From: Dactylorhiza incarnata | Taxonomy: Eukaryota > Streptophyta > Magnoliopsida > Asparagales > Orchidaceae | Assembly: GCA_033032865.1 (NCBI GenBank) | Contig: JAWHQI010000268.1 | Location: 1,426,001-1,490,000 of the forward strand | Length of the DNA stretch: 64,000 nucleotides | Reading direction: 5' to 3' | Shown: positions 21,701 through 32,400 of the stretch, piece by piece | Layout: every line of letters starts with the position of its first letter | How positions within the stretch are numbered: the stretch's first letter is position 1 | The notes under the pieces: generated by a model | The model's input: only the letters and a program-made list of their open reading frames with translations | Database searches by the model: none | Told to the model about the DNA's origin: nothing | Program-made: the position numbers and the translations under genes

Positions 21701-24586
21701 TAAGCCCCATTACCTCTGGATTTGGATAAGCCCTTATGGCTAAGCTCCAAAATCCACAAGCCACCAAGGCTAAGTGGTTTCCAAACCTAGGGCATCAAAA
21801 TGTCCCTTGGGGGTTCACCATTAAGATGAACTCCAATTGTCCTCAAATTTGAAACAGAGGCTACTCATATACATATCTACATGCCACCAAAAGGTTGGGG
21901 TCATTAGGGGTGATTACACCCACTAATTATTAATAGGTTAGTTTTCTAAGTTATGATCAAAACTATAACAAAAAGTGCCCTAAACATACCACTATTTGGG
22001 CACAGGGTAGGCCTAGGGTGGGCACTGATGTGTCCAAAATTTCAACCACATAGGCCCACCCATTCAAAAGATATTAAGGTTTTAGTGGGCTAACACCACC
22101 TAGGACCAGCCCTAGGAAAAAGGCTCCTCTGGGGTCTACAGACCTCCAAATGCCAAAATATTAGTTTCTAATGAAACTAGACATTTAGGGCTACAATAGT
22201 ATGTCTCACACCATTTTCATGATTTGGCAATTAAGGGCCTCAATTTGGCTCCTTAAGTTAAATAAATTTTCTGGCCCAACACACACAAACCCTTAAGCCA
22301 TCCTCACTCCAAAGAGGGTTCACCCTCAAGGAGTGGTCCAATGGACCCAATATTTTTAACAGTATGTGGACTTAGCCTAAACTTCACCCCACCCTAATAT
22401 GGGGGCCCCACAAGGGGTTTTGGCCACCTAATTATCATAAATTTAATTTTCAATGTTTGGAAAAAAACTATAGAAACGTTTGCCCCAAAAATTCTGATTT
22501 TTGGGCACAATGTAGGTCTGGGATAGTTACAATAGTGTTTAAAATTTCAGCCCTAAACTCCAAGCCAAAAGAGAGTTATGGTTGTTTTAGTGGTAGAAAT
22601 TATTTTGTACCAGTCTCAGGAAAATGGGTCTACAGGAGTCAAATCAACTCCAAATGATTTGATCTAAGCTTCAAATGAAAGTAGACTTCCAGATCTACAA
22701 AAGTTGTATCAGGGCAGTTTTCGATTTATGGCCTCTAAGGGCCTTAAAACTAAGCTACAAAATGCTGCAGAAATTGGCTAACAACACACCAATGATACAT
22801 TACTTAAGGCGCTGATCGCGCACGAATCTTAAAGCAGATCGGGCGGCGCTCCTTCATCGTCCTCCTCGTGCCAACGGCCCAGATCAGCCCGTCCTGGAGC
22901 CGCTTGAAGCCGGAAATCCCGGCCATCCTTCCATCTCCCTGGCCAGCCACCGCCATCACCACCTCCGTTGAGGTGGTGCCGATCGATTGGCGGTGGATTG
23001 GTCGCCGGAGGAGGCGGTTTCCGGCGGTTCTACCAAGAAGCCCAAATGGCGAAAAACAGGGAAAATCCGAAACGAACTCGGCTCAGTTGAGCTCGAATTC
23101 GACTTCTAACAATCCTAGATGCTAGCACAGTCAGAGGGGGGGGGGGGGGGGGGGGGGGAGAAGCCAACCTGGAAACGGGCTGGGCGGCGAATATTCCACC
23201 GGTTTGCCATTTCCTTATCCGGCTCCGGCGAACTCTCGTCAGCTAGCAATCCTCCACCGAATTCTTTGATCCAAAGCTCTAACCCGACTGTAAAAAGGGG
23301 TTCTGAAGCTGTTGGTGATGTTTATATCGGCGGAGGAGGGCTGCCTTGGGAGATTTGAATGGGTGGCTCACGGGCTTGGCTTGGCCAACCACCACTTACT
23401 GCAGCCCAGCTTTCCAGCTCCACCACAGCAATCAACACCCCTTAGGGAGTGGCCCAAGGCTGATTGGGAGGAGAGAGAGGGAGGGGAAGGCTTCTTTTGC
23501 TTTTTGCTTTTACTTTTGTCCCCTCCTTTAACCCAATCCCCCATTTGGGTTAGCTTGGGTTAGCCCAATCTCTTAGCCACAGCTCACAAGGTCTCTTATG
23601 AGCCTATTTAATTTTACAAACTTTAGACTTAGGCTTTAATTAATGGAGATATTGATTTGGTCACTCAAATTGGGCTTAAGCCCATTTGGGTTGACTTTGA
23701 CTTTGACTATTTGGGTTGACTGGTCCCCCATGTAGGTCATGGGTCTCATGTCATCACCCAATAGGGCTTGGCCCATGGTGGGGCCCTATTTGGCCCAATT
23801 TGATCCAAATGTGTGAAATTACCCAAAATGCCCTTCCTTGGGACTTTGGCCAAATTAAGGTGATTTGACCCTTCCATGATGAGAATTTTGGGCCTCTTAG
23901 ATCCCTAATGATGTTTAGAGACTAGATGTGGAGTCAATTTTAGGGTTTGAGTGCAGGCTGACCATATTTGGGTTGAGTTGACCTTTTTTGCCCTAATTTG
24001 GATTCTGACCAAATTGGAGAGGGTTGACCATCCCCTGATGGGGCTTTTGGGACCTTTATGTTCAAAATTATATTTAGAACATAGGTGTGAGATCAATTTG
24101 GTCATTGGGTGGCCAATTGGTTACAAGATGGTGGATTTGACCATTTTGCCCCTTGTCACACTTTGGCCCAATTGAGGAGGATGGGTCACCTCATGATGGG
24201 CCTTTGAGTCTAATAGGTCTCTTTTAGTGCTAGGTGTATAAGGGGGAAGTCAATTTGGCCACTTGGGGGTCAATTGCCCCTTAATTGATTGGTTTGGTAC
24301 ATGTTCACCTAAGGTGATTTTGGGCTAATCCTATGGAATTGAGCCCCACTAAGGGGTGATGTTCACCCCATCACCCTTCCTTAAGGTTTAAGGGACTAAG
24401 GGTGGTCTTATTTTGGGGAAATTGGTGTCCAATTGGCCCTCCTTAGTAGCTTGGGTCCTATTTGATTGGGACTTTAGGTGTGCACTTAGCAAAATTCTCA
24501 TCCTAAGAGGTCCTTAAGACCCCTCATCTCACCCTTTGAGCTCACCACTCACACACTAGGGGTCTAGTAGGATTGAGGATGTTACA
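18704..24586 (-). repeat. Gypsy LTR 1 (3' LTR, 5883 bp)
   Basis: Near-identical to 29493-35380. It holds about 150-bp direct repeat units (near 20994-21150 and 21152-21285, keyed by TTTCTACATGAGGTACAAG) and a GC-rich stretch (22800-23580) with a 23-G run (23136-23158). The position equivalent to the TATA box of LTR 2 reads TTTATATCGG here, so the box is damaged. Small ORFs in the GC-rich part are compositional. Confidence 0.93.
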
Positions 24587-24681
24587 AATCCCAATATACA
24601 ATAAAACAATTTCGTCCTCGAAATTCTAGTTTGGGTCTACGGGATGGAAGTAAAGCACATAAAGGAATATAACTTACAATA
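24587..24681 (-). promoter_or_regulatory. 3' non-coding end and polypurine region of the gypsy element
   Basis: On the minus strand, GAATTTCGAGGACGAAAT (complement of 24609-24626) lies just downstream of the pol stop. This motif typically precedes the polypurine tract in plant chromoviruses. The stretch next to the LTR is only weakly purine-rich (TATTGGGATT). Confidence 0.6.
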
Positions 24682-27600
24682 TTAAATCGTACCTGAAGTA
24701 AAGAGTCCCGGGTAGCGCTCCCGCATGAGTTCCAAGGGCTCCCAAGTGTGCTCCTCTCGCCCATGGTTTGACCACAACACCTTCACCAGCGGGACCTTCT
24801 TTTGCAGCAAAACGCGGACCTCCGAGTCGTCGATCCGGATAGGCTCTAGCATGACTGATCGGTCGGGTGCCACCGGGCCTGAAGTAGACTCCACAAGCTG
24901 CTCGGGCCGAAGGAGAGCTCTCAGGAGGGAGGAAACGTGGAAGACGTCGTGCACGTTCGCCAGCTCGGGCGGCAGCTCCACCTGTACGCCAAAGGACCGA
25001 TCCTCTCCAGGACCGGATACGGCCCCATGTACCAAGGACTGAGCTTCTTCCGCCCTTTCATCCGTGTAACTCCGTGCATCGGGCGTATCTTCAAGAAGAC
25101 ACGATCCCCCACCTGGAACTATACCATATGGTGTCGGGCGTCATAGTACTTTGCCTGCCTGCTCTGCGCCTCCAGCATCCGATCCCGTATCAGTCGAACT
25201 ATAGCATCTGACTCCTTTATATAATCTGACCCCAAGGCCCGCGAGTCCTCATCCTGTACCCAAGAAAGAGGGGTGCGACACTTTCTCCCGTAAAATGCCT
25301 CGTATGGTGCCATCCCAATGTTAACCTGGTGACTGTTGTTGTACGAGAACTCAATCAGCGGCAACAGTTGCTCCCAAGGCTTGCCCGTATCCAGAATGCA
25401 CAGTCGCAGTAAGTCCTCCATCGTCCGGTTGGTACGCTCCGTCTGACCGTCGGTCTGAGGGTGGAACGCAGTGCTGAAAGTCAACCGGGATCCCAAGTAG
25501 GCCTGGACCGCTCTCCACTCCCTGGAGGTGAAGCGTCCGTCTCGATCTGAAACTATCGTCTTGGGCACCCCATGATACCTCACTACCTTCTCCACAAACA
25601 CACGAACTAGGTCGCTGACTGGACCCACCTTCCGAACTGGAATGAACCGTGCCACCTTGGTCAACCTGTCGACTATCACCCAAACGGAGTCGTTCCCCGA
25701 GGGAGAACGCGGCAGGCCGTGCACAAAATCCATAGATATATCCTCGAATTTCCACTCCGGCACCGGGAGTGGCTGCAATAGACCTCCTAGAGCCTTGCAC
25801 TCCGCCTTCACCCTCTGACAACTCTCACAATGGGTCACAAACTGTATGATATCCTTCTTCATCCCTGGCCAAAACACGACCTTCCGCAGGTCCGCCGCCA
25901 TCTTGGTAATGCCGGGGTGTACCGAATACTGGGAGCAATGGGCCTCCCGAAGAACCTCCTCTCGAATCCCCCTCCCGGCGGGGATGTAAACTCTGCCGCA
26001 GTGGTGAACGAGGTCCTCCTTCAAGGAGTAATCTCCAGCAGCGCCATCTGCCAATGACCTGAATACCGGCTCCAAAGCCGGATCCTGCTGCTGTCCCTCC
26101 CGAATAAGGTCCCGTATATCACAGATCATACTCATTGAAGCTAAGTACTCAGCATATACTCCTGGGTCGGCTCTGCTCACCAGAGTAATCTGCATATCCC
26201 GCAGCGTCTGCACCAACTCCATGTACATCACCCTGCTCTCTGCCTCCGAGGTACTGCCCCTCCTGCTCAGTGCGTCCGCTACTGTGTTGGCCTTGACCGG
26301 ATGATAATGCATGGTGTAGTCGTAATCGCACAAGAACTCCAACCATCGCCGCTGTCGTAGGTTGAGGTCCTTCTGGGTGTCGATGTACTTGAGGTTCTTG
26401 TGATCCGAGAAGATCTCACAATGAACCCCATATAAATAATGTCTCCACACCTTCAAAGCAAACACGACCGCTCTAAGCTCTAGGTCATGCACCGGGTATT
26501 TCATCTCATGTTTCTTCAGCTGACGGGAGGCATAGGCAATCACGTGCCCATGCTGCATAAGTACCGCTCCCATCCCCTGATATGACGCGTCGGTGTAGAT
26601 CTGGAATCCTTCCTTCCCAGATGGAAGTGAAAGGATAGGGGCTGAGATATGTCTGTCCTTCAGCTCTGCATAGGCCGCCTCACACCACGGCGTCCAGTCA
26701 AAAACAACATCCTTCTTTGTCAACGAAGTGAGGGGAAGTGCAATCCTGGAGAATCCTGCTACGAACTTGCGGTAATACCCCGCTAACCCCAAGAAACTCC
26801 GGATATCCGATGCGGTCTTCGGCCTCGGCCAATCTCTGACAGCCTGCACCTTAGCCGGATCTACTGCTAGACCGGCTCCGCTGATGGTGTGTCCCAAGAA
26901 AGCCACCTCCCTCAACCAGAACTGGCACTTCGAGAACTTGGCAAACATCCGGTGCTCCCTCAGCTTCCTCAGCACCGCTGCTAGATGGCTGGGGTGCTCC
27001 TCCTCGGTCCTCGAGTAGACCAAAATATCATCGATGAACACTATCACAAATATATCAAGGAAAGGCTCGAAGATCCGGTTCATCATACTCATGAATGCTG
27101 ATGGGGCGTTGGTGAGCCCAAACGGCATCACCGTAAACTCGTACAATCCATACCTCGAGCTGAATGCGGTCTTCGATATATCTTCCTCCCGTATCCTCAA
27201 CTGATAGTAGCACGACCGCAAATCTAGCTTGGAGAACCAGTGGGCACCCTGCAACTGGTCAAACAGCTCATTAATCCTCGGTAGCGGATAGGTGTTCCGC
27301 ACCGTCAACATATTCTCCCGATAGTCGATACACAGTCGGAGTGTCCCATCCTTCTTCTTTACGAACAAGACCGGAGCTCCCCATGGGGACGAGCTCGGCC
27401 TCACAAATCCGGCATCCACTAGCTCCTTCAACTGCACTCTGAACTCTGCCAACTCCTTGGGTGCCATGCGGTACGGTGCCCGGGACACTGGCCTCGCCCC
27501 GGGTACTAGCTGAATCTGGAAGTCTACGTCTCTATGCGGCGGCAAGCCGGGCAACTTCTCCGGGAATACGTCAGAGAAGTCCCGGATTATCGGTACCTCG

Positions 27601-28069
27601 TCCACCGATATCTTCAACTCTGCCATCTCGAAGCAAATGAGGTATACTTCCTCCCCCTGCTCATGAGCCTTCATGACCTGTGTAGAAGATAGAGGGGTAC
27701 GAGGGATAGATCTAATACCTCCGACGGTGACCCAGGTGGTCCCGTAAGCCAGTAGCTCGATCCTCTTCATCGCACAATCGATCTTGGCATGGTGGTAGTG
27801 CAACCATGACATGCCCAAAATCAGATTGTAACCCGGTAGCTTCAGGATCGATGCCCAGGACTCAAAGATCTCTCCCTCGATCTCAAGATCCATGGTGCAC
27901 TTGGCCGTGGTGCGCATCTCTGAACCGTCTAGAAGTCGCACCCTCCTTACTATGCCATCGATCCTCTGGATCCCCTCCAAGCCTACGAGGAAGTCCTCCG
28001 AGATAAAGGAGTGCGATGCACCCGTGTCAAATAAGGTGTGTGCAGGTTTTCCGTTGACGAGCACAACAC
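24682..28069 (-). pseudogene. Gypsy pol: protease, RT, RNase H, integrase, chromodomain
   Basis: The open frame 28064-25119 covers 981 codons: protease DTGA (about residues 13-16), reverse transcriptase with FIDD at 343-346, RNase H starting near TDAS 491-494, then integrase with an H-H/CESC zinc part and core motifs [17 protein letters not shown] and [13 protein letters not shown]. Compared with the second interior, this copy has a G-to-T nonsense change (GAG to TAG) ending the frame at 25119 and a one-base deletion near 24982. Beyond them the C-terminal domain continues to 24682 and includes a chromodomain-like KVLWSNHGREEHTWEP, thought to guide integration into chromatin. The first residues probably come from splicing (see 28070-28163). 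Codon use is GC-rich compared with the LTRs. Confidence 0.9.
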
Positions 28070-28163
28070 CTATGGGTTGTTAGTTGGTTTTATTAAAAAA
28101 GGTTAAGCTACTACTAAAGTTAAGGGAATTTAAGAAGTTGCAAGTGCATAATTAAAAATATAC
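28070..28163 (-). other. Candidate 94-bp intron between gypsy gag and pol
   Basis: On the minus strand the stretch starts GTATATTTTT and ends AACAACCCATAG, with CTAAC as a plausible branch site 11 to 15 bases before the AG. It has about 28% GC (26 of 94 counted) against GC-rich coding sequence on both sides. Unspliced, gag stops inside it at 28120. Removing it would keep phase and join the last gag codons to pol a few residues before the protease. This is inferred from sequence alone. Confidence 0.5.
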
Positions 28164-29292
28164 CTGCGATGACCTCCTCGGGGTTCCTCGGCTGGGCGAG
28201 GTCTAATGCAAAAGCCTGCTCTGGCTGCCTGTTCCTCTCATGAAATCTTCGGCCACGGCCACGTCCACCTCCCCGGCCCTGGTGTGCTGGAGGTGCTGGA
28301 GGGGATGCCGGAGGGGCCGCTGGAGGGGGTGGTGGAGGTGGATGGAAATGCCGCGGGCAATGGATCCTGATGTGTCCCGGCTGGTTGCACTCATAACAGA
28401 CCACCGGGGGTCGTCCACGACCGTCTGCTCTCTCTGGCTCTAAAGCTCGTAGTGGCTGAGGGGCCAACACCATCTGAGGCTGCTGCACTGGTGCCTCCAA
28501 AGGACGAGGACGCCCTCCACCCCTCCTGGGCCTCATAACTCTATCCTGTTGTCGGTCACTGCCACCCTCTCCATGATACACCCTGTCCGCTGATCTCTTG
28601 CCCTTGACCTGCTCTGACAACTGGTCTGCCTCAAACTTCTTCGCCACCTCTATAATCTGAGTCAGGGTGCCCTCTGATATGAACAGGAGATCCTGCCTGA
28701 GAGGGGCCCTCAATCCCTTGTAGAACTTCTTCGCCAAGCCTCGATCATCCACAAACTGTGCCCCCGCGAACCTGGCCAAATGAGAGAACTCTCTCTGGTA
28801 CTCGATCACTGAACGTGTCCCCTGAGTCAGGTGCAGAAATCTCTCCTCCAATGCATCCCTATCCGTAGTTGATTCGAAGTGGTCCAGGAACACCGTGCTG
28901 AACTCATCCCAGGTAATCCCCGAGTAATCTCTGCCGCGGAAGGTGGAATCTGCCAGTGACTTCCACCACCTCTTCGCGTGGGCATCCAGTGCTGAAACTG
29001 CTAAGGATACGACCTTGCTGACCGGGCAACTAATGCCTGCCATCATCTCCTGAATGGTATCCAACCACTCCTCCGTCTTCACCGCATCCTCTGTCCCTCT
29101 ATACACCGGTGGGGACAGACCCTTGAACATGCTCAACCAATTCGACCCTGGGTTCGGCTGGGGTGCTGGGATCACCTGAGCCCGAAACGCATCCAAGATC
29201 GCTGTCAATGTCTGCCCTAACTCCGTCTGCTGGAAGGGAGTGGCAGTCGGAGGAGGGGGAATGGTGTCCTGAGGCTCCTCGTCTCTAGCAGC
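28164..29292 (-). CDS. Gypsy gag (capsid and nucleocapsid)
   Basis: The main frame is open through this interval. It holds a retrotransposon gag domain (for example WWKSLADSTF and EFSTVFLDHFESTT), then an Arg/Gly/Pro-rich linker and the knuckle CYECNQPGHIRIHC, followed by a Pro- and Gly-Arg-rich tail. The protein would package element RNA in cytoplasmic particles. No in-frame ATG precedes the conserved part within the open stretch, so the start is probably supplied by a small upstream exon (29371-29388). Without splicing the frame runs on to a stop at 28120. No premature stop is seen, making this the best-preserved gag in the window. Confidence 0.85.
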
Positions 29293-29370
29293 CTGACACG
29301 AATATAAGAAGTTTTAGATGATTAAAGAATCTAAATCATGCTTAAAGGACTTAGGAGTGTGGTTTCATAC
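29293..29370 (-). other. Candidate 78-bp intron near the gag start
   Basis: On the minus strand it starts GTATGAAACC and ends CTTCTTATATTCGTGTCAG, a pyrimidine-rich acceptor. It has about 32% GC (25 of 78 counted). Splicing would join an 18-base exon (29388-29371, encoding MQWCAH) in phase to the gag frame that otherwise lacks an ATG. Weaker than the gag-pol intron because the exon is so short; frameshift decay of the start is the alternative. Confidence 0.4.
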
Positions 29371-29472
29371 ATGGGCACACCACTGCATCCGCTGCGTAGT
29401 TTGTCCCCAAACTACACTCGTGCGGGGGTGACCCAAGTTGTTGTGGACTAATTGCTCATACCCATGATCGTT

Positions 29473-29490
29473 CGTTGCCCTCTGATACCA
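29473..29490 (-). promoter_or_regulatory. Gypsy primer-binding site, initiator-Met tRNA
   Basis: On the minus strand TGGTATCAGAGGGCAACG begins two bases after the end of LTR 2. The first 11 bases match the plant initiator-Met consensus. This fixes LTR 2 as the 5' LTR of the full interior. Confidence 0.92.
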
Positions 29491-29492
29491 TT

Positions 29493-32400
29493 TGTAAGAT
29501 CCCTTCCCCGCTCCCGGGGCCAAGCGGACCTTATGCCCAGAATCGACGCAATGCGGTGACTTCCAACACACGGGTTGGGCTACACCGCGCATCGTCGACC
29601 CTGCCGGCTACGATCATAGTGCGAGCAATAGTAAAAGTGAGTACAAGAGTGAGTACAAACTAAGCAAAAGGAGTCCACAAATCACATTCCAATATATATC
29701 AAAAGCTAATCAAAACGATATATATATAAGTCCGAGCACGAAAATAGAGAGTACATAAATGAAAGGGCTTAAGACCGGTACATCATGAAACAAATCTCTC
29801 ACATCTCACATCCTCTCTACATGCAGAAGCTATTTCAACATCACTCATCACTAACACTCAAAATGTAATCCACCTGATGTCTCGTGGCCGCTACCCGCTG
29901 CGTCGCTGGCTGCTCAGGTCCTGCCCTCGTCTCCTGCGGTGCGTGCGACAACTCCGTCTCCTCGGAATCCTAGATTGTTTTGCGGCCCCAATGCAAACCG
30001 TCAGTCAAAAATGACCGAGCTCGTTAGGTCCCCTCCTCCTCCTGTGACTCCTAGGTACCGCGCGGGAGGAAGAAGCGGGGGACGAGCAAGGAACAAGCAG
30101 GTGACAGGGAAAGTAAACTAGCATATACACAATTTCTAAGCTACACAAGTGTAAAAGGGGCTAATCTAATCATGTATAAGCAGGAGTATAAATAAGGTGT
30201 ACAGCGGTAAATAAACAGTAAGTAAAGCAGGTAAAGCAAAGCAGTAAGAACAGTAGCGACAAGTAATCAATCTCGTACCCTAACTTATATGAATGCCCAT
30301 ACAAACTTATAAGTTAGGATTTCCAGGAATTATAACTCATCATATAAAAGAACCCTTACTAATTTATATGATGAGGATCTGCAAGTGCGTATGTTATGCT
30401 TATGCTATGAATGATTATGCAATAAACTCACACACACACGATTCTGTGCAAACAGACCTTTGTAGTTCCCTCTATTTGAGAGGAAGCCAACCTCTCGGGT
30501 ACCAACCGCTGTGACACACGGTGTTAGCGGACCGGGCTGTCCACTCCTAGGCGGGTATACACTCTACCAGGCCTAGACCGCACGTACGCCTCGACGCTAA
30601 ACAACCGCGGAGCTCTGCGTACTCTTTGCTGGAGTCCACTAGACTGTGAGCCAAGTGAGAGGTGTCTTCGGGGAACTGTCGTCCCGACACGCAGCCAAGC
30701 TGGCCCCTTAGACACCTACACACCCGCTAAGTCAACATACCGCGGTCGGAGTGACGACCTGCCTAGTACCGAAGACCTGCCACATTTCTGAGAAAGTTAC
30801 CGGGATAATCATCCCCTCGAGGTTCCCGCTCGTCTAACCGTGCACCACAATCCTGCCACTCCCGCAACTGGGAGGAGATACATAAATCCAATCTTACCAT
30901 ACTATGGCTACTCTTGCCTACTTTAATTGTTATTGCAATTTAGGGTTAATCTTGGACTTCCCGAGGTACATCTGGTGAAGGGCCCCTAACGGTACTACAG
31001 ATCAATGGGCTCAACCCCACCATCCTCCTCAGGACAATTACTTTAGTCGGTGATTAACATTTGGTTCACCCTCATTATTTCATATACTTAGAGTGATTTA
31101 GCTCAACACCCGTCCCACCCAAATGAGTTGGACGTACCTCCATTCCTCCTACGTTGACTCTAGCACAACCTCACAACTAACCCTAGGATTGACCCTCCTT
31201 GAATCCTTGTGTGCTATAACTCAATTACTGATTGTATACAACTTCTAAACACTACTTAGTGGTCTGAATTGTCTAAAACTCAAAATTCTGTTTTTAATAA
31301 ACGCAGACCACTAATTTGAACTAACCATCAACCCCATAAGGGAACCCTTCTAAAAGTCATCACCAAGTTCTATAATAATTATCCTAGGCTCTCACTGACC
31401 TTAGTAAGGTATGTTCCAATTTCCATAATTTTCCTTATTAAATTGGTATTTAATATAATTTTAAGTAGTTAAGGCCTTAAGTCACATTACACATGAACTA
31501 CCCTCAAAATGCTTCTTCATGCTTCATGAGAATTATCAGTAAGATAATATTCCATATCATGGTGGTTAACTGAGTATCATGACCCTAGGTTGTCATTGGG
31601 CCTACTAAATCATCATAATTGTATAAATATCAAAATGCCACTATAATTAGGAAAAATAGTAATTCACTTCTGAAAAATCTACAAAAATTACCAAGTGTCC
31701 AATTGGGGACCTAGAGTCCATTTCCAAAAGATTGTGTCATTACCATGTGTTTTGATATTTTAAAAATGATTAAACATCCCAAGGTGGCAATTATCAATTT
31801 CTACATGAGGTACAAGAAATAAAATTCAACAAGCTTCCAAACAATTATCATGGGCATATATTAACCTAAAACTACAGATAACCAAGTATCACATCATTCC
31901 CTATGATTTGATATTTTAAAAAGATTTAATACTCAAGGGGTGTAAATTCCAATTTCTACATGAGGTACAAGAAATAGAATTCAACAAGCTTCCAAACAAT
32001 TATCATGGGCATATATTGACCTAAGACTATAGGTAACCAAGTATCATATCATAGCCCCATGATTTGATATTGTAAAAGATTAAATTCCCTTAAGCTATCA
32101 ATCACTTAAAACTTCCTATACAAGGAATAATGCTTCCATAACTCATAACAAAATTACCATAGCCTTATTTCACCCTAATACAGCCACTGATAGTATGTCA
32201 AAGTCATACAAGGTCATATGACCTTGCATTTTATTTTATTAAGGAAAAGGTGTCAATTTCATTTATTAAGGAGAAAAGTACTTATATGCCTCTAACAATT
32301 CTCATGATGATTATCCTAGCCCTATAACACTATTCCCTACCTACGGATGAAGTTTGGTTGTCTAAATATGTGTTTAGGTCCTAGTTGCTTCATTGAGGCC

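Noticed and set aside
22868..23563. Pro/Arg/Gly-rich small ORFs in the GC-rich part of the gypsy LTRs (and at 33703-34356, 39235-39770)
   Set aside because: They overlap on both strands, cross poly(G) runs, and change with run length between LTR copies. This is LTR promoter or leader DNA.
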